From assembly GCF_024396695.1 (NCBI RefSeq), contig NZ_CP094359.1, positions 992,001 to 1,056,000 on the forward strand: 64,000 nt of DNA. Reading direction: 5' to 3'. The translations under genes were made by a program, and so were the position numbers. The notes below the pieces were generated by a model. That model was not told where the DNA came from. It did not search any database and was given only the letters and a program-made list of their open reading frames with translations. The number at the start of each line of letters is the position of its first letter. Position 1 is the stretch's first letter. Shown piece after piece: positions 8,900 to 18,246 of the stretch. The stretch comes from Acidithiobacillus sp. YTS05. Lineage in GTDB: Bacteria; Pseudomonadota; Gammaproteobacteria; Acidithiobacillales; Acidithiobacillaceae.

Positions 8900-9532
8900 A
8901 TGAGCAAGACGTCAGGGCAAGCCGCCGATAGTGCCAAGGATGGCGGGGCCCAGACCGATCTCCTCCTGGTACAACGCGTGCAAAAGGGCGAACGGCAGGC
9001 ATTTGACCTGTTGGTACGAAAATACCAGCACAAGGTGGTGGCCCTGATCGGGCGCTTTGTGCGTCAGCCCGAAGAGGCAGAAGACGTGGCGCAGGAAGCG
9101 TTTGTGAAGGCCTATCGTGCCCTGCACAATTTTCGGGGTGATAGCGCCTTTTACACGTGGCTCTATCGGATTGCCGTCAATACCGCCAAAAATCATCTCG
9201 TTGCGCAGGGGCGCAAAGTCAGCATTGCCGATGTGGATACCGACGAAGCGGAACAATTCGATAGTGCCGATGGACTAAGAGAGTACGATACCCCGGAAGG
9301 TTTGCTGCTTACCAAGGAAATCGCGCAGCACATTGATGCTGCGCTCAAGGCATTGCCAGCGGATTTGCGGGAAGCGGTGAGCCTGCGGGAGTTGGAGGGC
9401 CTGAGCTACGATGAGATCGCGCAAGTGATGGATTGTCCGGTGGGGACGGTGCGCTCCCGAATTTTTCGGGCGCGTGAGGCAATTGCCAAGGTATTGGCGC
9501 CTTTGTTGGAGCAGAGTAGTCATGAACGATGA
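8900..9532 (+). CDS. rpoE: ECF sigma factor RpoE (AlgU/sigma-E)
   Basis: A 210-aa extracytoplasmic-function sigma factor. Region 2 contains EEAEDVAQEAFVKAYRAL and WLYRIAVNTAKN (about residues 60-100); region 4 contains the helix-turn-helix LEGLSYDEIAQVMDCPVGT followed by SRIFRAREAI. Ribosome site AAAAAGGAAA precedes ATG 8900. It overlaps rseA by 11 bases and is followed by a degP gene, the classical envelope-stress operon. Known role: transcription of outer-membrane and periplasmic protein-folding genes when the anti-sigma factor is degraded. Only the first of the usual accessory genes (rseA) is present; rseB is absent. Confidence 0.95.
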   Translation: MSKTSGQAADSAKDGGAQTDLLLVQRVQKGERQAFDLLVRKYQHKVVALIGRFVRQPEEAEDVAQEAFVKAYRALHNFRGDSAFYTWLYRIAVNTAKNHLVAQGRKVSIADVDTDEAEQFDSADGLREYDTPEGLLLTKEIAQHIDAALKALPADLREAVSLRELEGLSYDEIAQVMDCPVGTVRSRIFRAREAIAKVLAPLLEQSSHER

Positions 9533-10157
9533 AACGAAATCGGCCTTGATGGCGTTCATGGATGGTGAACTAGGCACCTTGTCGGCGCGGCGAATGGCGG
9601 CGCGCCTGGAGCAGGAGCCTGTCCTGCGCGACGCGTGGGAAACGCAGTATCGGGTATCCTTTCTGTTGCAGCAGGGGCGAGTGGGCGCCGTGCTGGCCAG
9701 CGCGGACTTTGCCGCTCGGGTGCAGCAGGCCATCGCTGCCGAATTGCCTCAGGATCAGCGCATCCGGCGCAGCGCCGCGCAGAAATGGGGTTGGTCCTCG
9801 GTAGCCGCGGTCACGCTGCTGTCGGCCTCGCTCTTCGTTCTGGCCCCCTGGCAAAGCGGAAGCCCGACTTCTTCGTCGGTATCGGCATCGTCCCCCAGCG
9901 CTGTCGTTGCCGTGTCGGGGCAACCGTTTGCCCTGCGTCCGGTGCGTTTCTCGGTGACATCAGGCCCCCTCTTGCATGCGGATGACACCATTCAGCGCGA
10001 TATCCAGCGGATCTGGCGGCCAGCACCAGAGCGCTATCTCGGCTGGACGCAATCGAGTCATCGCAGTTTTTCCGAATATCCCGCAGCCGGATTGTTGCCC
10101 GTCGAGTTCCGCTCGGAAGAGGGAATCTATCCCGGAATCGACACTTACCAGCATTGA
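9522..10157 (+). CDS. rseA: Anti-sigma-E factor RseA (MucA-like)
   Basis: A 211-aa single-pass membrane protein. The N-terminal 80 residues form the sigma-binding domain (starting MNDETKSALMAFMDGELG, typical of RseA). A membrane helix lies at about 91-110, followed by a Ser-rich linker and a periplasmic part of about 100 residues. ATG 9522 lies inside the end of rpoE, so translation is coupled, which fits a 1:1 sigma/anti-sigma ratio. The frame is open further upstream, but those residues belong to the rpoE shadow. No rseB follows, so sensing may rely on the periplasmic tail and DegS/RseP-type cleavage alone. Confidence 0.88.
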   Translation: MNDETKSALMAFMDGELGTLSARRMAARLEQEPVLRDAWETQYRVSFLLQQGRVGAVLASADFAARVQQAIAAELPQDQRIRRSAAQKWGWSSVAAVTLLSASLFVLAPWQSGSPTSSSVSASSPSAVVAVSGQPFALRPVRFSVTSGPLLHADDTIQRDIQRIWRPAPERYLGWTQSSHRSFSEYPAAGLLPVEFRSEEGIYPGIDTYQH

Positions 10158-10314
10158 TAAAACGCCGTCTGGACAAGCTCCGCGCTCCCGGCTACCCTCT
10201 GTAGCCAGTTGAACAATGCCAGAAAATGTCATTGTGCAGGGTCCGCGGCGGCGCAGCCGTGGGGCGGCGCTCAGCAAATAATTCAGGGTCAGTGATCGAC
10301 CTGGGGATCAGGTT

Positions 10315-11775
10315 ATGGGAGGTTGTGTGCAAGGGAATCATCGGCGGTTGCGGCGGTCTTTCGGTGCGTTTCTGGTGGCTTTGGCGCTTGGCGGCATGGC
10401 GGCGACGCCGTCGCTGGCCTTTGCCGACTCGGCCAATCTGGTGGCGTTGCCAGACTTCACGCCCATCGTGAAGCAGTATGGCCCGGCCGTAGTAAACATC
10501 AGCACTACCGAAACCAAGGAAGCGCAGCGGCCACAATCCCCTTTCCCGCCCAATTCGCCGCTCAACCAGTTTTTTGCGCCATTCGTCGGGCCGAGTGGGC
10601 CGGCACACAAATATCAGGTGCAGTCTCTTGGTTCCGGCTTTATCGTCAGTCCGGATGGATACATCGTTACTGCGGCGCATGTGGTCCGGGGCGCGCAGAA
10701 AATCATCGTCAGCCTCACCAATCATCAGCAATATCAGGCCAAACTGGTCGGCCTTTCCACGCGGATCGACGTGGCTCTGTTGAAAATCGATGCCAAAAAT
10801 CTCCCGACGGTGCAGATCGGCGATTCTGGTCGCTTGGAGGTGGGGCAATGGGTGTTGGCAGTAGGTGCCCCCTTCGGCTTTGAGAATAGCGTCACCCAAG
10901 GGGTGATCAGCGCGACCTCGCGGCCGTTGCCGGATGATCCCTACATTCCCTTTATCCAGACTGACGTTCCCATCAATCCGGGTAATTCCGGTGGCCCTCT
11001 GTTCAACATGAAGGGTCAGGTCATTGGCATCAACGACCAGATCTACACCAACAGCGGTGGTTACATGGGGCTATCCTTCTCCATACCCATCAACGTTGCC
11101 ATGGACGCCGTCAAGCAGCTCAAACTTCACCAGAAGGTGCATTTTGGCTGGCTGGGCGTGATGGTGCAGGATGTCAGCATGGATCTCGCCAAATCCTTCC
11201 ATATGAAGGAACCGATGGGGGCCCTGGTCTCCCAGGTGGAGCCGGACGGCCCGGCAGCCAAGGCGGGCTTGAAACCCGGTGATGTCATTGTCTCCTTCAA
11301 CGGTCAGCCGATTTACAATTCGGCGCAGTTGCCTCCGCTTGTCGGCGCCTTGCCGGCGGGATACATCGCCAAGGTTGGGATCATTCGGGACGGTAAGGCG
11401 ATGACATTGCCGATCACCGTGGAAAGCCTGCCTGGCGATATGGCAGAGGAAGCCGGTGCGCCGCATTCCGCGCAAGCGCCGGAGCAGAAGGGCAGCATCG
11501 AGCGTATGCATATTCAGGTGGGGCCGCTCAGCGCTGCCGCCCGTCAGCAACTCGGCGTGTCCTCGGGTGTGCTGGTTCTGGGTGTTGCCAATGGTCCCGC
11601 TGCACTGGCCGGCATTCGCCCCGGTGATGTCATCCTGCAGGTGGCGCAGCAACCGGTAAGTAGCGTCTCCCAATTGCAAAAACTGGTGGCCAGCTTGCCT
11701 GCCGGCCAGCCCGTGCCAGTGCTCCTGCATCGCCGCGAGGGGAACTTCTACGTCGTCCTGTCCCTGCCCAAGTAA
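10315..11775 (+). CDS. degP: Periplasmic serine protease DegP/MucD (Do family)
   Basis: A 486-aa HtrA protease: signal peptide about residues 1-38 (RRSFGAFLVALALGG...AFADS), trypsin-like domain with catalytic triad H122 (TAAHVV), D152 (RIDVALL) and S225 (NPGNSGGPL), and two C-terminal PDZ domains (about 275-370 and 395-486). It degrades or refolds misfolded periplasmic proteins. GGGGATCAGG lies just upstream of ATG 10315. It lies 157 bases after rseA, and mucD-type genes after rpoE-rseA are a known arrangement, so control by RpoE is likely. A strong hairpin terminator follows. Confidence 0.95.
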   Translation: MGGCVQGNHRRLRRSFGAFLVALALGGMAATPSLAFADSANLVALPDFTPIVKQYGPAVVNISTTETKEAQRPQSPFPPNSPLNQFFAPFVGPSGPAHKYQVQSLGSGFIVSPDGYIVTAAHVVRGAQKIIVSLTNHQQYQAKLVGLSTRIDVALLKIDAKNLPTVQIGDSGRLEVGQWVLAVGAPFGFENSVTQGVISATSRPLPDDPYIPFIQTDVPINPGNSGGPLFNMKGQVIGINDQIYTNSGGYMGLSFSIPINVAMDAVKQLKLHQKVHFGWLGVMVQDVSMDLAKSFHMKEPMGALVSQVEPDGPAAKAGLKPGDVIVSFNGQPIYNSAQLPPLVGALPAGYIAKVGIIRDGKAMTLPITVESLPGDMAEEAGAPHSAQAPEQKGSIERMHIQVGPLSAAARQQLGVSSGVLVLGVANGPAALAGIRPGDVILQVAQQPVSSVSQLQKLVASLPAGQPVPVLLHRREGNFYVVLSLPK

Positions 11776-11791
11776 GGCGCAGGACGTCCTC

Positions 11792-11820
11792 GGGGGGATG
11801 GCCAACCGCCACCCCCCTTT
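11792..11820 (+). terminator. Intrinsic terminator after degP
   Basis: Stem of six G (11792-11797) plus TGGC pairs with GCCA plus six C (11808-11817) with one bulged A, loop of five bases, then TTT and T-rich sequence. It separates the rpoE operon from lepA. Confidence 0.7.
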
Positions 11821-11838
11821 CTGTTGAGATCAGGGTGC

Positions 11839-13647
11839 ATGAGTTCAGAGCAAGAAAGAATCCGGAATTTTTCCATCATCGCCCATGTCGACCATGGCAA
11901 ATCTACCCTGGCAGACCAGTTCATCCGCCTCTGCGGTGCCCTCAGCGAGCGCGAGATGGCCAATCAGGTGCTGGACAGTATGGACATCGAGCGTGAGCGC
12001 GGTATCACCATCAAGGCGCAGAGCGTGCGTCTGCAGTACCGTGCCGACGATGGGCAGGATTACACCTTTCACCTGATCGATACCCCAGGGCACGTCGATT
12101 TTTCCTATGAGGTCAGTCGTTCTCTGGCGGCCTGTGAAGGCGCCCTGCTGGTGGTAGATGCCTCCCAGGGAGTCGAGGCGCAGAGTGTGGCCAACTGCTA
12201 CACCGCTCTCGAACACGACCTGGAAATTATCCCGGTGCTCAACAAGATCGATCTGCCGGCCGCGGAACCAGATCGGGTGCGGCGGGAAATCGAGGAAATC
12301 GTTGGCTTGCCGGCGGCCAATGCCATTCTGGCCAGCGCCAAGGACGGGCGTGGCATTCGCGAGATTCTCGAGCAGGTAGTGCAGGATATCCCCGCGCCGC
12401 GGGGGGACCCGGCAGCGCCGCTGCAGGCCCTGATCATCGATTCCTGGTTCGACAATTATCTCGGTACGGTGGTGTTGGTGCGGGTGATGAACGGGAGCTT
12501 GCGCCCCGGACAGAAGATTCGCACCATGGCCGGAGGAAAGGAATATCTCGTCGAAAAGACCGGCGTATTTACCCCCAAACCGGTGCATGTGTCGGCGCTG
12601 GACACGGGTACCGTGGGTTTTGTCATCGCCGGCATTCGCAGCATCGAGGGTGCGCGGGTGGGGGATACCCTGACCGACGCGAGCCGGCCTGCACCGGCGC
12701 CGCTTCCCGGCTTTCGTGAGGTGCAGGCGCAGGTCTTTACCGGGCTCTATCCCATCGACTCGGCCGACTATGAGCGCTTTCGCGAGGCCTTGCAGAAACT
12801 ACGTCTGAACGACGCCGCATTACAATTCGAGCCGGAGACCTCCCAGGCCCTGGGCTTTGGATTCCGCTGTGGTTTTCTCGGTCTGCTGCACATGGAGATC
12901 ATCCAGGAGCGCCTGGAGCGAGAGTACCAGCTCGATCTGTTGAGCACGGCGCCGACGGTGGTCTACGAAATAGAAACGACCGATGGCGAAATCCTGCACC
13001 TGTCCAATCCTGCGGAGCTGCCGCCGACCAACCGCATTCGCGAAATTCGCGAGCCATTGATACGCTCGAATATCCTGGTGCCGGAAAAATATCTGGGACC
13101 GGTGATCACCCTTTGTGAAGAGCGCCGCGGGCGACAAGTCAATCTGCAATTCACGGGTGGGCAGGTGATGGTGAGCTATGAGTTGCCGCTGAACGAGGTG
13201 GTGCTGGATTTCTTCGATCGTCTCAAATCCGTCAGTCGCGGCTATGCCTCCATGGACTATGAATTCTCGCGTTTTCAGGCGGGCCCACTGGTCAAGATGG
13301 ATATTCTCATCAATGGCGAAAAGCTCGACGCCCTGTCCTGGATCGTGCATCGCGATTTTGCCGAACGCCGCGGGCGGGAACTCGCTAGTCGATTGAAGGA
13401 TCTCATTCCCCGACAGATGTTCGAGGTAGCGATCCAGGCAGCGATCGGTGCGAAGATCATTGCGCGTGAAACGGTCAAGGCAATGCGTAAGGACGTGCTG
13501 GCCAAATGTTATGGCGGCGACATCACCCGCAAGCGCAAACTCCTGGAAAAGCAGAAGGAGGGAAAAAAGCGGATGAAACAGGTAGGCCGGGTGGAAATCC
13601 CGCAAGAGGCATTTTTGGCTATTTTGCAGACCGAAAAAAGAAATTGA
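11839..13647 (+). CDS. lepA: Elongation factor 4 (LepA GTPase)
   Basis: A 602-aa translational GTPase with G1 AHVDHGKST near the N-terminus, G3 DTPGHVDF, G4 NKIDLP, and the LepA-specific C-terminal domain rich in basic residues ([16 protein letters not shown]). LepA back-translocates stalled ribosomes and influences ribosome biogenesis. ATG 11839 gives the standard [20 protein letters not shown] start; a TTG at 11824 would add five unsupported residues. It is followed 29 bases later by lepB, the usual lepA-lepB pair. Confidence 0.97.
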   Translation: MSSEQERIRNFSIIAHVDHGKSTLADQFIRLCGALSEREMANQVLDSMDIERERGITIKAQSVRLQYRADDGQDYTFHLIDTPGHVDFSYEVSRSLAACEGALLVVDASQGVEAQSVANCYTALEHDLEIIPVLNKIDLPAAEPDRVRREIEEIVGLPAANAILASAKDGRGIREILEQVVQDIPAPRGDPAAPLQALIIDSWFDNYLGTVVLVRVMNGSLRPGQKIRTMAGGKEYLVEKTGVFTPKPVHVSALDTGTVGFVIAGIRSIEGARVGDTLTDASRPAPAPLPGFREVQAQVFTGLYPIDSADYERFREALQKLRLNDAALQFEPETSQALGFGFRCGFLGLLHMEIIQERLEREYQLDLLSTAPTVVYEIETTDGEILHLSNPAELPPTNRIREIREPLIRSNILVPEKYLGPVITLCEERRGRQVNLQFTGGQVMVSYELPLNEVVLDFFDRLKSVSRGYASMDYEFSRFQAGPLVKMDILINGEKLDALSWIVHRDFAERRGRELASRLKDLIPRQMFEVAIQAAIGAKIIARETVKAMRKDVLAKCYGGDITRKRKLLEKQKEGKKRMKQVGRVEIPQEAFLAILQTEKRN

Positions 13648-13676
13648 GCGCAGTACGCTAGCACGAGGAAAGCGGC

Positions 13677-14471
13677 ATGGATTTTACTCTGGGATTATTT
13701 TTGGCCGTTGTGGCTACGGGCCTGATCTGGTTTATCGATCGCCTTTTTTTTCGCCGCCACCGTGCCGCCGATGTAAAAGTGCCGCTGCTGGTGGATTATG
13801 CGCGCAGTTTCTTTCCGGTCTTGCTGGTGGTGTTTCTGGTCCGCGCGTTTTTGGTGGAACCCTTTCAGGTGCCCTCGGGTTCCATGCTGCCCACCATCCG
13901 GGTAGGCGATTTTCTGCTGGTAAACAAATTTACCTGGGGACTGCGACTACCGTTGATCCATACCGAGCTGACCCAGGGAAACCCGGTACAGGCGGGTGAT
14001 ATCATGGTCTTTCGCTTTCCCAAAAACCCGCGTATCGACTATATCAAACGAGTGATTGGACTGCCGGGGGACACCATTGAAGTCAAGGGGAACGATCTCT
14101 ATATCAATGGCAAATTGATTCCCCAGAAATATATCGGCACCTTCAATTACCGACCTGAGGGGCAGGGCGAGGCCGGTATGGTCATTCCCACCAAGGAATA
14201 CGAACAGACCATCGGTGGGCATACCTTCCACATCATTGAGTTTGATACGCCGGAAGCGCACATGGATTTTGGTCCCTACAAGGTACCGCCCAATTGTTAT
14301 TTCATGATGGGTGACGACCGTGACAACAGTGACGACAGCCGCTTTTGGGGCTGTACTCCACGTCGCAATATTGTGGGTAAGGCAATGTTCATTTGGTTTT
14401 CCTGGGATGCAGAAACCTGGTCAGTTCGCTGGAATCAGATCGGCCGGGCCCTGGACGGACCCAACAATTGA
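13677..14471 (+). CDS. lepB: Signal peptidase I
   Basis: A 264-aa inner-membrane protease that removes signal peptides from exported proteins. Two N-terminal membrane helices (about 3-20 and 45-62). Catalytic Ser69 is in PSGSMLPT and the general base Lys124 in YIKRVIGLPGD; the later box MGDDRDNSDDSRFWG is also present. Sequence and length fit the gammaproteobacterial type. AGGAAAGCGGC precedes ATG 13677. It is paired with lepA upstream and with a DUF4845 gene downstream. Confidence 0.96.
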   Translation: MDFTLGLFLAVVATGLIWFIDRLFFRRHRAADVKVPLLVDYARSFFPVLLVVFLVRAFLVEPFQVPSGSMLPTIRVGDFLLVNKFTWGLRLPLIHTELTQGNPVQAGDIMVFRFPKNPRIDYIKRVIGLPGDTIEVKGNDLYINGKLIPQKYIGTFNYRPEGQGEAGMVIPTKEYEQTIGGHTFHIIEFDTPEAHMDFGPYKVPPNCYFMMGDDRDNSDDSRFWGCTPRRNIVGKAMFIWFSWDAETWSVRWNQIGRALDGPNN

Positions 14472-14533
14472 TAGCCGTGGCTTGCAAGGAATGGGGTTTC
14501 GCCTAAGTAACGGCTGAGCAGTGCTGAAGAGAG

Positions 14534-14899
14534 ATGGCGATGTCGCGCATACAGAATCGTGAGGCTGGTATCGGTCTGATTGGGGCGATCTTTTGGATCG
14601 TGGTCTTGGCAGTGATCGTGGCGCTGGTCGTGAAAGTGGGACCGCTCTACTACGATAATATGTCGCTACAAAACATTCTTCAGGATCAAGCGCGTCATGC
14701 CAGTCCTTCCGAATCTGCGGGAGAGATCCTCTATAACCTGCAGGATCGGCTCAATGTGGCGATGATCAAGATCAATCAGCAGGATATACACATTATCAAG
14801 AACGGTGATGCCCCAGTGCAGATCGTTGTCGACTATGACCGAACAGTACCCTTGGTCGGCAACATCAGCCTGCTGATCCATTTTCATACCAGCAGTTAG
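14534..14899 (+). CDS. DUF4845 membrane protein
   Basis: A 121-aa protein: a type-IV-pilin-like or single-anchor N-terminus (NREAGIGLIGAIFWIVVLAVIVALVVKVGPLYYDN), then a small soluble domain. DUF4845 genes usually sit directly after lepB; function is not established. Start could be ATG 14534 or ATG 14540; both have a purine-rich upstream stretch. In many relatives the next genes are rnc and era, but here a tRNA pair and thiS follow. Confidence 0.8.
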   Translation: MAMSRIQNREAGIGLIGAIFWIVVLAVIVALVVKVGPLYYDNMSLQNILQDQARHASPSESAGEILYNLQDRLNVAMIKINQQDIHIIKNGDAPVQIVVDYDRTVPLVGNISLLIHFHTSS

Positions 14900-14932
14900 G
14901 CCAGGACCTTTGGGCTGGTGCCTCTGGGCCGG

Positions 14933-14962
14933 TTGACAAGGGTGCAGGGCGCAACGTATGAT
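14933..14962 (+). promoter_or_regulatory. Sigma-70 promoter of tRNA-Gly
   Basis: Perfect -35 TTGACA (14933-14938), spacer 18, -10 TATGAT (14957-14962). The -10 ends 12 bases before the tRNA 5' end. Confidence 0.75.
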
Positions 14963-14974
14963 TCGCCCCACATT

Positions 14975-15049
14975 GCGGGAATAGCTCAGTGGTAGAGCAC
15001 AACCTTGCCAAGGTTGGGGTCGCGAGTTCGAGCCTCGTTTCCCGCTCCA
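14975..15049 (+). tRNA. tRNA-Gly (GCC anticodon)
   Basis: 75 bases including encoded CCA. Acceptor GCGGGAA pairs with TTCCCGC; D-loop AGCTCAGTGGTAGAGC; anticodon arm AACCTTGCCAAGGTT with GCC; T-arm GCGAGTTCGAGCCTCGT. Nearly identical in layout to the common bacterial tRNA-Gly(GCC). Confidence 0.96.
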
Positions 15050-15054
15050 ATCGC

Positions 15055-15079
15055 AAGGGAAAGATCTCTTTCCCTTTTT
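15055..15079 (+). terminator. Hairpin with T tract between the two tRNA genes
   Basis: Perfect nine-base stem AAGGGAAAG / CTTTCCCTT, loop ATCT, then TTT and C/T-rich sequence. It can end the tRNA-Gly transcript, or serve as a processing hairpin if both tRNAs are made as one precursor. tRNA-Cys begins only 7 bases later, leaving no room for a separate promoter outside this hairpin. Confidence 0.6.
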
Positions 15080-15085
15080 CTTTAT

Positions 15086-15159
15086 GGCTGGGTGGCAGAG
15101 TGGTTATGCAGCGGCCTGCAAAGCCGTGTACCTCGGTTCGATTCCGGGCCTAGCCTCCA
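15086..15159 (+). tRNA. tRNA-Cys (GCA anticodon)
   Basis: 74 bases including CCA. Acceptor GGCTGGG pairs with CCTAGCC (one G-U pair). Anticodon arm CGGCCTGCAAAGCCG carries GCA, and the T-arm contains GGTTCGATTCC. Discriminator base is T, as expected for cysteine tRNAs. Confidence 0.95.
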
Positions 15160-15283
15160 TAAAAATCCGGAGCTGTGTTCCTGCCTGCCTATTCTCTCCC
15201 CGACCATGCGTCTCGCAGGGCCTCCTGTGGTATGGTTACGGGCATACCACTCGTTTGCTGGTAACGATCGGGAGAAAATGAGG

Positions 15284-15496
15284 ATGGCACAGGAAATCGT
15301 GGTTCAGGTCAATGGGGCGGCCCACACCCTACCCGACAATAGCAACATCCTTACCCTGCTCGACGCCTTGGGTCTCAGCAATCAGCGTGTAGCCGTGGAA
15401 CGCAACGGTACCGTGGTACCCCGCAGCCAGCACGCGTATACCCGGCTGGTCGGAGGCGACCAGGTCGAGGTCATCCGTGCCGTAGGTGGCGGATGA
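15284..15496 (+). CDS. thiS: Sulfur carrier protein ThiS
   Basis: A 70-aa ubiquitin-like protein ending in the required Gly-Gly (AVGGG), whose C-terminus is adenylated and thiocarboxylated to deliver sulfur for the thiazole ring of thiamine. Start could be ATG 15278 or 15284; GGGAG at 15270-15274 is better spaced from 15284. It lies 40 bases before thiG. No TPP riboswitch (THI box) is visible in the 120 bases upstream. A MoeB/ThiF-type activating enzyme encoded at 21879-22640 is the likely partner. Confidence 0.92.
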   Translation: MAQEIVVQVNGAAHTLPDNSNILTLLDALGLSNQRVAVERNGTVVPRSQHAYTRLVGGDQVEVIRAVGGG

Positions 15497-15536
15497 GGGT
15501 ATAATATACGCTGGTTTTCGTTTTGGGTTCGATGTC

Positions 15537-16313
15537 ATGGCAGACCTCTTGCAAATTGGTAATCGTAGCTTTCACTCGCGCTTGCTGATAGGTACCGGAA
15601 AATATAAAGACTTTCAGGAGACGCGTGCGGCCCTCGATGCTGGCGGGGCGGAGATCGTCACCGTTGCCTTGCGGCGGGTAAATCTGGGTCAGCATGCCGG
15701 AGAAGAAAGTCTGCTCGACTATCTTCCTGCCGAGCGCTTCACCATCTTGCCCAACACCGCTGGTTGTTATACTGCAGAAGATGCCGTGCGTACCTGCCGC
15801 CTGGCGCGTGAATTGGGTGATTGGAAACTGGTCAAGCTCGAAGTTCTGGGCGACCCGCAAACCCTCTTTCCCGACATGCGCCAGACCTTTCAGGCGGCCG
15901 AGACACTCATTGCTGAAGGTTTTGAGGTAATGGTCTACAGCAACGATGATCCGGTGGCCTGCAAGGCCTTTGCCGAGATGGGCTGCGTGGCGGTAATGCC
16001 TCTTGCGGCCCCGATTGGTTCCGGGCTGGGCATTCGTAATCCCTACAATCTACGCATCATCCTCGAGCAGGCAACGGTGCCGATTCTGGTCGATGCCGGC
16101 GTGGGTACCGCCTCCGACGTTGCCGTCGCCATGGAGCTTGGCTGTGATGGTGTATTGCTGAACACCGCCATTGCCGGTGCTAAAGATCCCATCCTTATGG
16201 CCGAGGCCATGCGCCTGGGGGTGGATGCCGGACGCAAGGCCTTTTTGGCCGGACGGATGCCGCGGCGGCTCTACGCCAATGCCAGTAGCCCGTTGGAAGG
16301 GACCTTCTTTTGA
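15537..16313 (+). CDS. thiG: Thiazole synthase
   Basis: A 258-aa TIM-barrel enzyme that builds the thiazole phosphate of thiamine from deoxyxylulose phosphate, dehydroglycine and ThiS thiocarboxylate. Visible family blocks: [11 protein letters not shown] at the start, [12 protein letters not shown] with the Schiff-base Lys, [15 protein letters not shown], and [32 protein letters not shown] 15537 fits the family N-terminus. A TATAAT at 15500-15505 lies between thiS and thiG but without a clear -35. The stop overlaps the next gene by 4 bases. Confidence 0.97.
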   Translation: MADLLQIGNRSFHSRLLIGTGKYKDFQETRAALDAGGAEIVTVALRRVNLGQHAGEESLLDYLPAERFTILPNTAGCYTAEDAVRTCRLARELGDWKLVKLEVLGDPQTLFPDMRQTFQAAETLIAEGFEVMVYSNDDPVACKAFAEMGCVAVMPLAAPIGSGLGIRNPYNLRIILEQATVPILVDAGVGTASDVAVAMELGCDGVLLNTAIAGAKDPILMAEAMRLGVDAGRKAFLAGRMPRRLYANASSPLEGTFF

Positions 16314-16888
16314 ACCCCGAGGAAGGTTTGGAATATGCTCGCGAGGCTCCCCTCGACCGCGATTATCTGGTTCTCATCGAGACCCTGGTGATGGATCAGA
16401 TCCCTCTTGGCACCCCTTCCGCGTACGCCGAGGACTGGGAAGAAACCGAACGCCTGATTGCTCGCCTCGCGGATCGCGGTGTCGGTACCCGCATCGAGCA
16501 TCTCTTTGATGAGCAGGGAATGCGTTGGCGCGTCTACCTCGACTGGCAGGATCCCATCAGCTTCGAGTGGCAGATGGTGGAGCAGGAGGAGCAGAGCGCC
16601 GCGCGTGCCGTCACGCGGGCCGCCCTGGTTTGGTATTACCAGCAAGAATTAAGCACTGCCAACTCCCAGCCGCCGGACCCCTGGTCTTATTTTGAAGTGG
16701 TAGAGCGCCTGAGCATGATCCGCGAACTCTTCAATCGATCCCTGGAAGAGCATCCGGTACTGAGCGCCGAGGCAGAATTGCAAAAGCGCTATCGTGAGGC
16801 GCAGGAGAAGATCAACGCCCTGTATGAACTCGCCGGGCAGATCTTTGATCAGCGCCTCGACGGTCCCAAGCCCGGCACCATGCACTGA
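16310..16888 (+). CDS. Conserved-looking protein of unknown function
   Basis: A 192-aa acidic, soluble protein without signal peptide or membrane segment. The C-terminal third (about 130-185) is strongly helical and may be coiled coil ([20 protein letters not shown]). I start it at TTG 16310, whose TTGA overlaps the thiG stop, because GGAAGGG lies 8 bases upstream; the first ATG would remove 27 residues. Eight bases separate it from mpl. The tight packing says it is made with thiG and mpl, but I recognise no family or motif. Confidence 0.7.
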   Translation: MNPEEGLEYAREAPLDRDYLVLIETLVMDQIPLGTPSAYAEDWEETERLIARLADRGVGTRIEHLFDEQGMRWRVYLDWQDPISFEWQMVEQEEQSAARAVTRAALVWYYQQELSTANSQPPDPWSYFEVVERLSMIRELFNRSLEEHPVLSAEAELQKRYREAQEKINALYELAGQIFDQRLDGPKPGTMH

Positions 16889-16896
16889 GCGTTCCC

Positions 16897-18246
16897 ATGC
16901 GCATCCATATCCTCGGCATCTGTGGCACCTTCATGGCCAGTCTGGCCCTGCTTGCTCGCGCTGCCGGGCATGAGGTCTCCGGGGTCGATGCGCAGGCCTA
17001 CCCACCCATGTCGGAGTTGCTGGCCCGCGAGGGGATCGCGGTCGAGGAGGGCTACGCACGCAGCCTGCCAGACCCTTTGCCCGATCTGGTGATTATCGGC
17101 AATGCTTTGTCGCGCGCTAATCCCTTAGTTGAAACGGTGTTGCGCCAAGGCTTGCCCTATCGCTCCGGGGCCGAGTGGCTGGCGCAGGAGATCCTGCAGG
17201 GACGCTGGGTGCTGGCGGTGGCAGGAACCCACGGCAAGAGCAGCACCAGCGCCATGCTCGCCTGGATACTCGAATACGCCAGACTGGAACCGAGCTTTTT
17301 GGTAGGCGCGGAGCTCAACAACTTTGCCAACTCGGCGCGGCTCACGGATAGCCCCTTTTTTGTGATTGAAGCCGATGAATACGACACCGCCTTTTTCGAC
17401 AAACGCGCCAAATTCGTTCATTACCATCCGCGCACCCTGATTCTGAATAACCTGGAATATGATCATGCGGATATCTACCCCGATCTGGCGGCGATCGAGA
17501 CCCAGTTCCATCACCTGCTGCGCACCGTCCCTGACAACGGCCTGATTCTGCGACCGGCGGGGGAGGAGGCCCTTGAGCGCGTCTGGCGACGGGGTCACTG
17601 GACGCCGGACTTGCTCTTTGCCGCGGCGTCCGGCTGGCATGTTCGGAGTGAATCCGCTGACGCCAGCCATTTCAGCATCTGGGATGGGCAGCAGAAGCAC
17701 GGCGAGGTCCAATGGCAGTCGATGGGCGAGTTCAATGCACAAAATGCCCTTGCCGCCATCCTCGCCGCTCGCCATGCGGGGGTGCCGATCGCGAGCAGTT
17801 GCGCCGCCCTGGGCGAGTTTCGTGGCTTGCGTCGCCGCCTGGAGTTGCGCGGCACCATCCGCGGCATTGCCGTCTTCGACGACTTTGCCCACCATCCCAC
17901 CGCTATCGCCAAGACCATCGCTGCCTTACGCAGCCGGGTGGGGCCGGAGGTACGCATCCTCGCCGTATTGGAGCCGCGTTCCAACACCATGAGGCTGGGC
18001 ATCCACGAAAAGACTCTAGGACCGAGTCTGGCTGCAGCGGATGCGGTATTCCTCTATGCGCCTGCAGACCTAGGATGGAACCCCGAGCAAGCCGTGCCGA
18101 TGGCGCAGGTGCATCGCGAGCTGGATTCGCTGATCGCCGCCGTTGCCCAGGCCGCGCGTGCCGGCGATCAGATATTGGTGATGAGTAACGGTGCCTTCGG
18201 TGGCATTCACGGTCGCCTACTGCAAGCCATGGAGACTGCCGCATGA
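16897..18246 (+). CDS. mpl: UDP-N-acetylmuramate:L-Ala-gamma-D-Glu-meso-DAP ligase
   Basis: A 449-aa Mur-ligase-family enzyme that attaches the recycled tripeptide L-Ala-D-Glu-mDAP to UDP-MurNAc, feeding cell-wall fragments back into peptidoglycan synthesis. N-terminal [13 protein letters not shown]-binding AGTHGKSST (from 109), central [11 protein letters not shown] and [10 protein letters not shown] blocks, and C-terminal [11 protein letters not shown] are typical of Mpl rather than MurC. Its ATGA overlap with ubiX (4 bases) couples the two. Confidence 0.96.
   Translation: MRIHILGICGTFMASLALLARAAGHEVSGVDAQAYPPMSELLAREGIAVEEGYARSLPDPLPDLVIIGNALSRANPLVETVLRQGLPYRSGAEWLAQEILQGRWVLAVAGTHGKSSTSAMLAWILEYARLEPSFLVGAELNNFANSARLTDSPFFVIEADEYDTAFFDKRAKFVHYHPRTLILNNLEYDHADIYPDLAAIETQFHHLLRTVPDNGLILRPAGEEALERVWRRGHWTPDLLFAAASGWHVRSESADASHFSIWDGQQKHGEVQWQSMGEFNAQNALAAILAARHAGVPIASSCAALGEFRGLRRRLELRGTIRGIAVFDDFAHHPTAIAKTIAALRSRVGPEVRILAVLEPRSNTMRLGIHEKTLGPSLAAADAVFLYAPADLGWNPEQAVPMAQVHRELDSLIAAVAQAARAGDQILVMSNGAFGGIHGRLLQAMETAA

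Noticed and set aside
15160..15283. Possible TPP riboswitch before thiS
   Set aside because: None of the conserved THI-box blocks (CTGAGA, the GCGxxGGGA-type region) can be found in the 120 bases upstream.
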